Source: Pseudomonas triclosanedens
GTDB lineage: Bacteria; Pseudomonadota; Gammaproteobacteria; Pseudomonadales; Pseudomonadaceae
Assembly: GCF_026686735.1 (NCBI RefSeq)
Contig: NZ_CP113432.1
Coordinates: 2,531,001-2,595,000, forward strand
Reading direction: 5' to 3'
Length of the DNA stretch: 64,000 bases
Shown here: one piece after another, positions 38,897-48,677 of the stretch
How positions within the stretch are numbered: position 1 is the first letter of the stretch
Layout: every line of letters begins with the position of its first letter
The notes under the pieces: model-generated
The model's database searches: none
What the model saw: only the letters and a program-made list of their open reading frames with translations
Told to the model about the DNA's origin: nothing
Program-made: the position numbers and the translations under genes

Positions 38897-39634
38897 ATGC
38901 GCAGCGTCGTACTGGATACCGAAACGACCGGCATGCCGGTCACCGATGGCCACCGGATCATCGAGATCGGCTGCGTCGAGCTGGAAGGCCGCCGCCTGAC
39001 CGGTCGGCACTTCCACGTTTACCTGCAGCCGGACCGCGAAGTGGACGAGGGCGCCATTGCTGTCCACGGCATCACCAATGACTTCCTGAAGGACAAGCCG
39101 CGTTTCCGCGAGGTTGCCGACGACTTCTTCGAGTTCATCAACGGCGCCCAGTTGATCATCCACAACGCGGCGTTCGACGTCGGCTTCATCAACAACGAAT
39201 TCGCCCTGCTGGGGCAGTCGGAGCGCGCCGAGGTCAGCGACTACTGTTCGATCCTCGATACCCTGCTGATGGCCCGTGAGCGCCATCCGGGCCAGCGCAA
39301 CAATCTCGATGCCCTGTGCAAGCGCTATGGCGTCGATAACTCCGGCCGCGACCTGCACGGCGCACTGCTCGATGCCGAGATTCTCGCCGACGTCTATCTG
39401 GCGATGACTGGTGGCCAGACCAGCCTGTCGCTGGCTGGCAATGGTGCGGATGTCGACGGCAGCGGTCGCGCGCAGGCCAGTGCGATCCGGCGCCTTGCCG
39501 CCGGTCGCGCGGCGACCCGGGTGATCCGTGCCAGCGAGGAAGAACTGGCGGCCCATATGGCGCGCCTGGCAGTGATCGAGAAGTCCGCTGGCGGCCCGTC
39601 GCTTTGGGTACAGATGGACGCCCCCAAGGAGTGA
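38897..39634 (+). CDS. dnaQ: DNA polymerase III epsilon subunit (3'-5' proofreading exonuclease)
   Basis: Proofreading subunit of 245 residues. DEDDh motifs: D7 and E9 in LDTETTG, Asp in HNAAFDVGF, and HGALLDAEIL supplying His and Asp. After the exonuclease domain a flexible linker leads to the C-terminal segment that binds the alpha subunit. AAGAAGG precedes the start. It ends at a strong terminator. Confidence 0.97.
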   Translation: MRSVVLDTETTGMPVTDGHRIIEIGCVELEGRRLTGRHFHVYLQPDREVDEGAIAVHGITNDFLKDKPRFREVADDFFEFINGAQLIIHNAAFDVGFINNEFALLGQSERAEVSDYCSILDTLLMARERHPGQRNNLDALCKRYGVDNSGRDLHGALLDAEILADVYLAMTGGQTSLSLAGNGADVDGSGRAQASAIRRLAAGRAATRVIRASEEELAAHMARLAVIEKSAGGPSLWVQMDAPKE

Positions 39635-39650
39635 TCGGCTCCGCTCGACG

Positions 39651-39681
39651 AAGAAGGCCCTGCGAAGGGCCTTCTTCGTTT
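39651..39681 (+). terminator. rnhA-dnaQ terminator
   Basis: AAGAAGGCCC, TGCGAA loop region, GGGCCTTCTT then CGTTT. Confidence 0.88.
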
Positions 39682-39814
39682 CTGCGGCAGCGCCGGACCT
39701 GTCGGCGGTGCGACGTTTTCTTACAGGCGTCAGTCAAGAGCATTCCCCTACATTCTGTGAGTCCATACTCTGGTAAGGATCGACGTCAGCAGTTCGTCCG
39801 TTCAGGGGCTCACA

Positions 39815-42067
39815 ATGTATAAAGACCTCAAGTTCCCCATCCTCATCGTTCACCGCGACATCAAGGCCGATACCGTGGCCGGCGACCGAGTCCGCGACAT
39901 CGCCCGGGAGCTGGAGCAGGACGGTTTCAGCATCCTTTCCACTGCAAGTTCCGCCGAAGGACGAATCGTCGCCTCCACCCACCACGGGCTGGCGTGCATT
40001 CTGGTGGCCGCCGAAGGGGCGGGGGAGAACCAGCGCCTGTTGCAGGACGTGGTGGAACTGATCCGGATGGCGCGGGTTCGCGCCCCGCAGTTGCCTATCT
40101 TCGCCCTTGGCGAGCAGATGACTATCGAGAACGCGCCGGCTGAATCGATGGCCGACCTGCACCAGTTGCGCGGCATTCTCTATCTCTTCGAAGATACCGT
40201 GCCATTCCTCGCCCGCCAGGTAAGCCGCGCAGCGCGACGATACCTGGAAGGCTTGCTGCCACCATTCTTCCGCGCGCTGGTGGAGCACACCGCGCAATCC
40301 AACTATTCCTGGCATACGCCCGGCCACGGTGGTGGCGTCGCCTACCGCAAGAGCCCGGTGGGGCAGGCGTTCCACCAGTTCTTCGGCGAGAACACCCTGC
40401 GTTCGGATCTCTCGGTGTCGGTGCCTGAGCTCGGTTCGCTGCTGGACCACACCGGCCCGCTGGCCGAGGCGGAAGCACGCGCCGCGCGCAATTTCGGTGC
40501 GGACCATACCTACTTCGTCATCAACGGCACCTCTACCGCGAACAAGATCGTCTGGCATTCGATGGTCTGCCGCGACGACCTGGTGCTGGTGGACCGCAAC
40601 TGCCACAAGTCCGTGCTGCACTCGATCATCATGACCGGCGCGATTCCGCTCTACCTCACACCGGAGCGCAACGAGCTGGGCATCATCGGACCTATCCCGC
40701 TCTCCGAATTCAGCCGCGAGTCGATCGCCGCGAAGATTGCCGCCAGCCCGTTGGCTCACGGCCGCGAGCCGAAGGTCAGGCTGGCGGTGGTGACCAACTC
40801 CACCTACGACGGCCTTTGCTACAACGCCGAGATGATCAAGCAGGCGCTAGGCGAGAGCGTCGAGGTGCTGCACTTCGACGAGGCGTGGTACGCCTATGCG
40901 GCCTTCCACGATTTCTACGCCGGCCGCTACGGCATGGCGACCAGCCGGCAGGACAATGGCCCGCTGGTGTTCACCACGCACTCTACCCACAAGATGCTGG
41001 CCGCGTTCAGTCAGGCGTCGATGATCCATGTCCAGGATGGCGGCGCGCGGCGCTTCGACCGGGCACGCTTCAACGAAGCCTTCATGATGCACATCTCCAC
41101 CTCGCCGCAGTACGGCATCATCGCCTCCCTGGACGTGGCTTCGGCGATGATGGAAGGGCCGGCCGGGCGCTCGCTGATCCAGGAAACCTTCGACGAGGCA
41201 CTGAGCTTCCGCCGCGCCCTGGCCAACGTGCAGCAGAACCTGGCCGAGGATGACTGGTGGTTCTGCGTCTGGCAGCCGCCGGGAGTGGAAGGTACCGACG
41301 AGGTGCGCACGCAGGACTGGGTGCTGGAGCCCAACGCCGACTGGCATGGTTTTGGCGATGCGGTCGAGGACTACGTCCTGCTCGATCCGATCAAGGTCAC
41401 CCTGGCAACCCCGGGCCTGACCGCTGGCGGGCGACTGGATGCTCGCGGTATTCCAGCCGCGGTGGTCAGCCGCTTCCTCTGGGAGCGTGGACTGGTGGTG
41501 GAAAAGACCGGCCTCTACTCCTTCCTGGTGCTGTTCTCGATGGGCGTGACCAAGGGCAAGTGGAGCACCCTGGTCACCGAGCTGCTGGAGTTCAAGCGCA
41601 GCTACGACGCCAACCAGCCGCTGGCCGAGGTGCTGCCCAGCGTCGCCCTGGCCGGTGGCGGCCGCTACGCCGGCATGGGGCTGCGCGACCTGTGCGACGA
41701 ACTGCACCGCTGCTACCGCGACCACGCCACGGCCAAGGCGATGAAGCGCATGTACACCGTGCTGCCGGAGATCGCCATGCGTCCGGCGGACGCCTACGCA
41801 CAGTTGGTGCGTGGCGAAGTCGAAGCGGTGCCGATCGACCAGTTGGAAGGTCGTATCGCAGCGGTGATGCTGGTGCCATATCCGCCGGGCATCCCGCTGA
41901 TCATGCCGGGCGAACGTTTCACCGAGTCCACCCGCTCGATCCTCGACTACCTGGCCTTTGCGCAGAGCTTCGAGCGCAACTTCCCAGGCTTCGACTCCGA
42001 TGTCCACGGCCTGCAAGTGCGCGAGGTGGACGGCGAGCGGCGTTACACCGTGGAGTGCTGCAGGTAG
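39815..42067 (+). CDS. ldcA: Lysine decarboxylase LdcA
   Basis: PLP enzyme converting lysine to cadaverine and CO2, the entry to the decarboxylase route of lysine catabolism in Pseudomonas. 750 residues: an N-terminal wing domain (about 1-130), the aminotransferase-like PLP domain with the Schiff-base lysine at 393 (THSTHKMLAAFSQ) and WHTPGHGGG earlier, and the C-terminal domain. AGGGG precedes the ATG. In P. aeruginosa ldcA and ldcB form an arginine/ArgR-controlled operon; here another gene separates them. Confidence 0.95.
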   Translation: MYKDLKFPILIVHRDIKADTVAGDRVRDIARELEQDGFSILSTASSAEGRIVASTHHGLACILVAAEGAGENQRLLQDVVELIRMARVRAPQLPIFALGEQMTIENAPAESMADLHQLRGILYLFEDTVPFLARQVSRAARRYLEGLLPPFFRALVEHTAQSNYSWHTPGHGGGVAYRKSPVGQAFHQFFGENTLRSDLSVSVPELGSLLDHTGPLAEAEARAARNFGADHTYFVINGTSTANKIVWHSMVCRDDLVLVDRNCHKSVLHSIIMTGAIPLYLTPERNELGIIGPIPLSEFSRESIAAKIAASPLAHGREPKVRLAVVTNSTYDGLCYNAEMIKQALGESVEVLHFDEAWYAYAAFHDFYAGRYGMATSRQDNGPLVFTTHSTHKMLAAFSQASMIHVQDGGARRFDRARFNEAFMMHISTSPQYGIIASLDVASAMMEGPAGRSLIQETFDEALSFRRALANVQQNLAEDDWWFCVWQPPGVEGTDEVRTQDWVLEPNADWHGFGDAVEDYVLLDPIKVTLATPGLTAGGRLDARGIPAAVVSRFLWERGLVVEKTGLYSFLVLFSMGVTKGKWSTLVTELLEFKRSYDANQPLAEVLPSVALAGGGRYAGMGLRDLCDELHRCYRDHATAKAMKRMYTVLPEIAMRPADAYAQLVRGEVEAVPIDQLEGRIAAVMLVPYPPGIPLIMPGERFTESTRSILDYLAFAQSFERNFPGFDSDVHGLQVREVDGERRYTVECCR

Positions 42068-42161
42068 CCCGGGCAGGGCGGGCCTGCCGGCGGTTTTGCA
42101 AAGTCCAACTATTCTTGTCGGAATCGGTACAGGGAGAAACGAGGAAAAAGGGAGGTTTCCC

Positions 42162-44348
42162 ATGCGCTGCCCCTCGACGTTGCCGAACGAAAACGAGCGC
42201 CTGAGAGCGCTTTCCGACTATGGATTCGATGACGAAGCGCTGCTGCCCAGCCTGGACCCGGTGGTGCAGATCGCTGTCCGCATGTTCGGCATGCCGGCCG
42301 CGGCGGTGAACATGATCGGCAGCGACCACGTGTTCTTCGCCGCTGCCACCGGTGTGGGAGAAGTGGACATGGGGCGCGACGTTTCCTTCTGTGCCCACGC
42401 CATCAGCCAGGCAGAGGTGATGGTGGTGCCCGATGCCCGTCGTGACGGGCGCTTCCATGACAACCCGTTGGTCACCGGCTCGGCCGGCGTGCGCTTCTAT
42501 GCTGGTGTTCCGCTGCTCTCGGTGGACGGCCTCCCGCTGGGGGCGTTGTGCATCATCGACAGGCAGCCCCATGAGGATTTCTCGGGCGACGACCGCGAGC
42601 GTCTGCGCGAACTGGCGCGCATGGCCGCCGACCGCCTGGAACTGCGCCGCATCGAGGTGGCCTCGGCGCGCACCCGGCCGTTGTTCGACGAATACGCCGG
42701 CAGCTCTCCGACGCCTGTGGTGTGGTTCGACTGCTGGGGGGAGATCGCTGCCTGGAATGAAGCGGCTGCCGGCCTCTACGGCTACTCGCTGGAAGAGGGC
42801 GCGGGGCAGTCGTTCGAGGCGCTGCTGCCTGAGCGCAACCGGGCCGCGTTTCGCAGCCTGATCAACCGCGCAATCGACGCCACCTCGCTGGACGGCATGG
42901 ACGTCCCGGCGGAGATCACTGGCGTACGCAGCGATGGTTCCGAGCTGGCGCTGGGGCTCACGCTGTTCTGCTGGACGGAGAAGGGCAAGCTCAAGTTCGA
43001 GGCCGTACTGAAGGACCTGACCGTGCTGCACCAGGAGGAGCATGCGCTGCGCCAGTTGGTCAATGTCGACATGCTCACCGGCCTGGTGAACCGTGGGCGT
43101 TTCTATCGGATTACCGAGGATATCCTGGTGCAGTCGAGGCCCGCGGCGGTGCTGGTGATCGACCTGGACGGCTTCAAGGATGTCAACGATTCGCTCGGCC
43201 ATGCCGTGGGGGACGGCATCCTGCGCGAAGTCGCCGCCCGGCTGGAGCGGCTGGCCAGTACCGGCGCCACGGTGGCGCGGATCGGCGGCGACGAGTTCGC
43301 TATCCTCGAATCCAACCTGATTTCTCCGGAGCAGGCGATGCGCCTGGCGCAGACGGCTATCAGCCGTATTGCCGAGCCGATCGTGATCGATTCCCACGAG
43401 GTGCGGGTCGCGGCCAGTTGCGGGGTTGCGCTGGCGCCACTGCACGCCCAGGAGGCCCTGGAGCTGGTTGGCGATGCCGATCTGGCTCTATTCAAGGCCA
43501 AGAGCAGCGGGCGCAGCCACGCCTTCGTCTTCGTGCCGGCGCTGAAAATGGAGGCGGCGGCACGGCATCTGTACGGCATGGAGCTGCACAGGGCAGTGGC
43601 CAATGGCGAGTTCCTGCTGTTCTACCAGTCGCAGGTCAGCCTCAAGGACGGTGCCCTGCGAGGCGCCGAAGCGCTGCTGCGCTGGCAGCACCCGCAACGT
43701 GGCCTGCTGTCGCCAGCGGCATTCCTGCCGTCCCTGGAAGGCGGGCCGCTGGCGGCGATCGTCGGCACCTGGATTCTCGACGAAGCCTGCGCCCAGGCTG
43801 CGTACTGGCGACGCAACGGTGCGCCGTATTTGCGTGTCGGAGTGAACCTGTTCGGCGCGCAGTTCCGCATGGGCAACCTGGTCTCCCAGGTGCTCGAAGC
43901 GCTCGACCGCCACGGACTCCCGGCCGAGGCGCTGGAGCTGGAAATCACCGAGAACATTGTGCTCAACCACGACGACGCGGTTCTCAATACCCTGCGAACC
44001 CTGCGCAGCCACGGTGTGGGCATCGCCTTTGACGATTTCGGCACGGGCTACGCCTCGCTCAGTCTGCTCAAGACCTATCCGCTGAGCCGTATCAAGATCG
44101 ATCGCAGCTTCGTGCTGGGCATGCTGGAGTCCCAGCAGGATCTGTCGGTGATCCGCGCCATTCTCGACATGGCTCGCAGCTTCGACCTGGAAACCATCGC
44201 CGAAGGAATCGAGACCACCGCACAGCGAGACCGGCTGCGCAAAGAACGCTGCACGGAGGGGCAGGGCTACCTGTTCGCCAAGCCGATGCCGGCCAGTCAG
44301 TTCGAGCAGGCATTCGCTATCGGAGGCCGCCAGTTCGGCTCAGCCTGA
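42162..44348 (+). CDS. GAF-PAS-GGDEF-EAL protein (c-di-GMP synthesis/hydrolysis)
   Basis: Cytoplasmic signalling protein of 728 residues without membrane segments. Order: GAF (about 10-165, FCAHAI at 77-82), PAS (182-290), GGDEF domain with intact GGDEF at 375-379, and EAL with EAL at 503-505. Metal and catalytic residues of EAL appear intact: N562 region, ELEITEN near 593, DDFGTGY at 624-630, K645 and ETIAEGIET. No RxxD inhibitory site precedes GGDEF. Both activities are therefore possible. The start at 42162 has GGGAGG. It lies 94 nt after ldcA and 228 nt before ldcB, same strand, splitting the usual ldcAB pair. Confidence 0.9.
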   Translation: MRCPSTLPNENERLRALSDYGFDDEALLPSLDPVVQIAVRMFGMPAAAVNMIGSDHVFFAAATGVGEVDMGRDVSFCAHAISQAEVMVVPDARRDGRFHDNPLVTGSAGVRFYAGVPLLSVDGLPLGALCIIDRQPHEDFSGDDRERLRELARMAADRLELRRIEVASARTRPLFDEYAGSSPTPVVWFDCWGEIAAWNEAAAGLYGYSLEEGAGQSFEALLPERNRAAFRSLINRAIDATSLDGMDVPAEITGVRSDGSELALGLTLFCWTEKGKLKFEAVLKDLTVLHQEEHALRQLVNVDMLTGLVNRGRFYRITEDILVQSRPAAVLVIDLDGFKDVNDSLGHAVGDGILREVAARLERLASTGATVARIGGDEFAILESNLISPEQAMRLAQTAISRIAEPIVIDSHEVRVAASCGVALAPLHAQEALELVGDADLALFKAKSSGRSHAFVFVPALKMEAAARHLYGMELHRAVANGEFLLFYQSQVSLKDGALRGAEALLRWQHPQRGLLSPAAFLPSLEGGPLAAIVGTWILDEACAQAAYWRRNGAPYLRVGVNLFGAQFRMGNLVSQVLEALDRHGLPAEALELEITENIVLNHDDAVLNTLRTLRSHGVGIAFDDFGTGYASLSLLKTYPLSRIKIDRSFVLGMLESQQDLSVIRAILDMARSFDLETIAEGIETTAQRDRLRKERCTEGQGYLFAKPMPASQFEQAFAIGGRQFGSA

Positions 44349-44576
44349 GAGCACCAGCGGTGAAATTTCGCCGCGCCGATTGATCTGCGCGATGAATTCG
44401 TTCGAAGCCGATACGAACGCTGCGGAAACTGTTTCCTCCTTTGCCGTGCGCTGACTACCCTGTAGGGCAGATCGGAACGATACTTCCGGGCCGATAGGCC
44501 TTCACCGTGGCTGGCGCACGGCGCATCGGCACGGATAGGAACCAATTGAACAGGCCGCAGGCTTTAAGGAGTGCAG

Positions 44577-45920
44577 ATGGCGGGAGCGAAAAAGGGCAGC
44601 ATGGGGTTCTGGAGCTGCACCGCGCTGGTAGTGGGGAACATGATCGGTTCGGGAGTATTCCTGCTGCCGTCGAGCCTGGCGGCATTCGGTGGGCTCAGCC
44701 TGCTCGGCTGGCTGGTCTCGACCACGGGAGCCGTGATCCTGGCGTTCACCTTCGCCCGGCTGGCGCGACTCAACCCCGGTGCTGGCGGCCCGTACGCCTA
44801 TACCCGCGACGGTTTCGGCAGTTTCGCCGGCTATCTGTGCGCCTGGACCTACTGGAAAGCCGCGTGGATCGGTAACGCCGCCATAGCGGTGACGCTGGTG
44901 GGCTACCTGCGGGTGTTCATTCCTGCGCTCGCCGACCCGATGTTGATGGTGGTCACCGCCATCGGTTCCATCTGGCTGTGTACCCTGATCAACCTGCGTG
45001 GTATCACCGCATTTGCCGTGGTGCAGAACTGCCTCACCGCGCTAAAGCTGATCCCATTGCTGCTGGTGGGGATTCTCGGCTGGTTCCACTTCAATCCCGA
45101 CTACCTGAGCATTCCCGCGCCGAGCGAACTGCCGAACATGGGCTATGCCCAGGCCATCGCCACCACCGCGGCACTGACCCTATGGTCGTTCATCGGCCTG
45201 GAGTCGGCCACTGTGCCGGCCGATGACGTGCACGATCCGAAGAGGACCATTCCCCGCGCGACGCTGTTCGGCACTCTGGCCGCGGCTGCGGTGTACATCC
45301 TCTCGATCACCGCCGTGCAGGGACTGATGCCGCCCGAAGTGCTGGCCAAGTCCACGTCGCCGTTCGCCGATGCCGCGCGCATTCTCCTGGGCGAGTGGGG
45401 CTACTACCTGGTGGCTGCCGGTGCGGTGATCGCCTGTCTCGGCGCCCTCAATGGCTGGGTCCTGCTGCAAGGGCAGATTCCGGTGGCTCCGGCGCGCGAC
45501 GGGCTGTTCCCGGAGTCCCTGGGCAAGCTCAACAAGAATGGCGCGCCGGGTAATGGCCTGCTCGCCTCGGGCCTGCTGGTCACCGCGCTGGTGATGGTCG
45601 ACGGCCACGGCGACCTGGTCGACGTATTCAACGTCATCATCCTGCTCGGCACCATGACCGGCGTTGTGCCCTATGCCTTCTGCACCGCCGCGTTGCTGCA
45701 GCTGCTGGCAGTGAAGCCGGAGTCCTTCTCGCCGCGCTCGCGTCCGCAGGTGCTGGCAATCGGCTGCCTGGGCTTCCTCTACTCGCTGTGGGCGCTCTAT
45801 GGCACCGGCCAGCAGGCGATCTTCTGGGGCTTCCTGGTGTTCATGGCGGGCATCCCGATGTACACCTGGCGGCAGTACCGTAACCGTGCCCAGGGGCTCC
45901 CCCTGGCGAGCGGGGACTGA
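44577..45920 (+). CDS. ldcB: Amino-acid/polyamine antiporter, probable lysine/cadaverine exchanger LdcB
   Basis: APC-superfamily carrier of 447 residues and about 12 membrane segments. GNMIGSGVFLLPSSLAAFG is the helix-1 signature of AdiC/CadB/PotE antiporters, and WSFIGLESATVPADDVHDPKRTIPRAT marks helix 6 and the next loop. AAGGAG lies 6 nt before the ATG at 44577; the GTG two codons earlier is less likely. Substrate is inferred from ldcA nearby and the P. aeruginosa ldcAB operon: lysine in, cadaverine out, which would consume protons with LdcA. Confidence 0.88.
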   Translation: MAGAKKGSMGFWSCTALVVGNMIGSGVFLLPSSLAAFGGLSLLGWLVSTTGAVILAFTFARLARLNPGAGGPYAYTRDGFGSFAGYLCAWTYWKAAWIGNAAIAVTLVGYLRVFIPALADPMLMVVTAIGSIWLCTLINLRGITAFAVVQNCLTALKLIPLLLVGILGWFHFNPDYLSIPAPSELPNMGYAQAIATTAALTLWSFIGLESATVPADDVHDPKRTIPRATLFGTLAAAAVYILSITAVQGLMPPEVLAKSTSPFADAARILLGEWGYYLVAAGAVIACLGALNGWVLLQGQIPVAPARDGLFPESLGKLNKNGAPGNGLLASGLLVTALVMVDGHGDLVDVFNVIILLGTMTGVVPYAFCTAALLQLLAVKPESFSPRSRPQVLAIGCLGFLYSLWALYGTGQQAIFWGFLVFMAGIPMYTWRQYRNRAQGLPLASGD

Positions 45921-46139
45921 CTTTCCCGCGTTGGGCAGGCAGTGGACCTTGTCAGATCAAGCACTTGGTGGCTGTTCTGCGAGCCATTTCCAGCCCGGCG
46001 CCGTGGGCTGTGTCACAGTGCGCCGCATCGACTTTTACCTTTGCCTTGTTATAGTGACGCGTTTTTCAACACTATAAGAACCGTTGGCCCGGGTTCTCGC
46101 GGCGATCCGTCGTGGTGATGGACCGGGCATTTTCCGAGG

Positions 46140-46961
46140 ATGCCCCCCGTGACCGAGTACAAAGCATTCCGCGTCGAACTGGCGGACAAGATCGCTCATG
46201 TGCAGATCAACCGTCCGGAAAAACTCAATGCCATGAACGCCGACTTCTGGAAGGAGATCATTGAAATCTTCCAGTGGGCCGACGACACCGACGAGGTGCG
46301 CGCCGTGGTCCTGAGCGGCGCCGGCAAGCACTTCTCCGCGGGCATCGATCTCGCCCTGCTGGCCCAGGCTGGCAGCCGTCTGGGCAAGGATGTCGGCCGC
46401 AATGCCCGTGCCCTGCGCAAGACCATCCTGGAGCTGCAGGGATCCTTCAACGCCGTGGACAACTGCAGCAAGCCGGTACTCGCTGCGATCCAGGGCTACT
46501 GCATCGGTGGCGGGATCGACCTGATCTCCGCATGCGACATGCGCTATTGCAGCGCTGACGCGCAGTTCTCCATCAAGGAAATCGACATGGGCATGGCCGC
46601 CGACGTCGGTACCCTGCAGCGCCTGCCACGGCTGATCGGCGATGGCATCATGCGTGAGCTGGCCTACACCGGGCGCAATGTCGATGCCGAGGAAGCCCGC
46701 CGCATCGGCCTGGTCAATAACGTCTATGCCGACCATTCCGCGCTGCTCGACGGAGTCATGGGGCTGGCCCGGCAGATCGCTTCGAAGTCGCCCATCGCCA
46801 TTCGCGGTACCAAGGAAATGATCCGCTTCGCCCGCGACCACCGCGTCGAGGACGGTCTGGAATACATTGCCACTTGGAATGCCGCGATGCTGCAGTCTGC
46901 CGATCTGCAGACGGCCATGATGGCGCACATGAGCAAGAAGAACCCCGAGTTCGCCGATTGA
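46140..46961 (+). CDS. Enoyl-CoA hydratase/isomerase family, dienoyl-CoA isomerase-like
   Basis: Crotonase-fold protein of 273 residues. It carries the acid residues of delta3,5-delta2,4-dienoyl-CoA isomerase (ECH1): D127 (GGGIDLIS), E147 (IKEIDMG) and D155 (AADVGTLQRLP), with the spacing of 20 and 8 seen in rat ECH1, and the family tract AADVGTLQRLP. It would act on polyunsaturated acyl-CoAs with odd double bonds. The ATG at 46140 abuts a GAGG; the GTG at 46149 (MTEYKAF) has better spacing and may be the true start. In P. aeruginosa nhaB lies just upstream (PA1820); it is absent here. Confidence 0.88.
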   Translation: MPPVTEYKAFRVELADKIAHVQINRPEKLNAMNADFWKEIIEIFQWADDTDEVRAVVLSGAGKHFSAGIDLALLAQAGSRLGKDVGRNARALRKTILELQGSFNAVDNCSKPVLAAIQGYCIGGGIDLISACDMRYCSADAQFSIKEIDMGMAADVGTLQRLPRLIGDGIMRELAYTGRNVDAEEARRIGLVNNVYADHSALLDGVMGLARQIASKSPIAIRGTKEMIRFARDHRVEDGLEYIATWNAAMLQSADLQTAMMAHMSKKNPEFAD

Positions 46962-47003
46962 TGCCCATCCACTCTTCTTGCGCGCAGGAGGCGCACTAGG
47001 CCG

Positions 47004-48677
47004 ATGGTTACTGGAGCCACGTCCCTCAGTCTGGTTCGCGACGAGCTGTTCGCCACGATGGAGGAGGCCGAGCAGAATCTCGAGCACTTCATCGCTGAGC
47101 GCCAGAACGGTAGCCTGCTGCAGCATTCGGTCGAGTGCCTGAGCCAGATTCGCGGCACCCTCAATCTCATCGAGCTGGCGGGCGCCGAGCTGCTGGCCCA
47201 GGAAGCCCTGGACCTGGCTACCGACATTCCTGCCGGCGTCAGCGAGGACCGTGATGGTCAGTTGGCGGCCCTGGGCAATGCACTCTACGTGTTGCGCCGC
47301 TACCTCGAGAACCTCGAGGCGCATCGCCAGGAAATTCCGGAATTGCTGCTGCCGGCGATCAACGACGTACGCCAGGCCGCCGGGCAGCCGGCACTGCCGG
47401 AAAGCTTCTTCTTCAGTGCGCGGCTGGACCTGCCGCGCCCGCTGCGTGCCGTGACGGTGCCGCAGGTGGACGATCCCGCCCGCGAAGTCCGCCGTTTGCG
47501 GCAGATGTACCAGGTCGGCCTGCTGGGGCTGATCCGCGACCAGAATCTCTATCCCAGCCTGAAACTGATGAGCCGCGCCCTGGGCAAGCTCGATGTGCTG
47601 CTGGGCAGTGCCGCGCGAACCCGGCTGTGCTGGGTGGGCGCTGGCGCGCTGGAGGCTCTGGTGGATGCGCAGATGCTGCCGCGCAAGACCCGCAAGCAGG
47701 TCTTCGCCCGCCTGGACCGCGAGCTCAAGCAACTGATCGGCAACCCGCAGTACGAAGCTCCGCGCCAATTGCTCAAGGAACTGCTGTACCTCACCGCCCT
47801 GGCCGATACCAGCGGCCCGCGTGCCAGTGAACTGCGCCAGGTGTTCGGCCTGACGCCGCTGCCCTTCACCGATCACCTGCTCGAAGACGAGTCACAGCGG
47901 CTATCCGGCCCGGGGCAGTCGGTCATGCGCTCGCTGTCGGTGGCGATCCGCGAGGAACTGACCGCGGTGAAGGACCAGCTCGACCTGATCGAGCGCGGTG
48001 TGTCCCAGGCCGATGCACTGGGTATCCTGCATACCCAACTGGGCAAGCTGGCCAAGACCCTCGGCATGGTCGGCCTGAATTCCGCCTCCAATGTCTTGCA
48101 GCACCAGCATGGCGTCGTCGCTGGCTGGGCGGCCCAGGGCTCGGCCGACGACCGCAATGCGCTGAACGCCTTGGCGGACGCCTTGCTCTATGTCGAAAGC
48201 ATGGTCAGCAATCTGGAGCGGGGCGAGCGCATGAACGCGCGTCCGGCGCCGCAGGGGGAGGACGAGTCCTTCGCCGTGCACCAGTTGGCCGAGGCCCGCA
48301 TCGTGGTGATCGACGAGGCGCAGGCCGGGCTTGCCCTGGCCAAGCGGGCAATCACCGCGTACCTCGAATCCAATGGCGACAAGCTGCATCTGGCCAACGT
48401 ACCCACCAGCCTGCAGGCGGTGCGTGGCGGCCTCTGGTTCCTCGGCCTCGAGCGCGCGGCTCTGCTGGTAGGCGCCTGTGCCGACTATATTCAACAGCAG
48501 ATGATCGAAACGGCCCAGATGCCCTCCGAGCAGATGCTGGAAACCCTGGCGGATGCTCTTACCGGCCTGGAATACTATCTGGAAGGCGGAGCCATGATGC
48601 GCCCTGAAGGACAGCCCGACGTGCTGGACGTTGCCAGCGAGAGCGTCAAGGCGCTCGGACTGACGGTGGCTGCCTGA
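47004..48677 (+). CDS. fimL: Type IV pilus/cAMP regulator FimL
   Basis: Cytoplasmic regulator of twitching motility and cAMP production, 557 residues. It resembles the N-terminal part of the chemotaxis kinase ChpA: mostly helical, with degenerate Hpt-like units ([25 protein letters not shown] split across the first helices). No kinase or receiver domain is visible. In P. aeruginosa FimL works with the Pil-Chp system and adenylate cyclase CyaB. Position next to nudC agrees with PA1822. Its stop overlaps the nudC start (TGATG). Confidence 0.88.
   Translation: MVTGATSLSLVRDELFATMEEAEQNLEHFIAERQNGSLLQHSVECLSQIRGTLNLIELAGAELLAQEALDLATDIPAGVSEDRDGQLAALGNALYVLRRYLENLEAHRQEIPELLLPAINDVRQAAGQPALPESFFFSARLDLPRPLRAVTVPQVDDPAREVRRLRQMYQVGLLGLIRDQNLYPSLKLMSRALGKLDVLLGSAARTRLCWVGAGALEALVDAQMLPRKTRKQVFARLDRELKQLIGNPQYEAPRQLLKELLYLTALADTSGPRASELRQVFGLTPLPFTDHLLEDESQRLSGPGQSVMRSLSVAIREELTAVKDQLDLIERGVSQADALGILHTQLGKLAKTLGMVGLNSASNVLQHQHGVVAGWAAQGSADDRNALNALADALLYVESMVSNLERGERMNARPAPQGEDESFAVHQLAEARIVVIDEAQAGLALAKRAITAYLESNGDKLHLANVPTSLQAVRGGLWFLGLERAALLVGACADYIQQQMIETAQMPSEQMLETLADALTGLEYYLEGGAMMRPEGQPDVLDVASESVKALGLTVAA

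Noticed and set aside
39700..39735. Possible ArgR site (TGTCGG...) before ldcA
   Set aside because: Expected from P. aeruginosa ldcAB control, but the match to the ArgR pattern is too poor to call.
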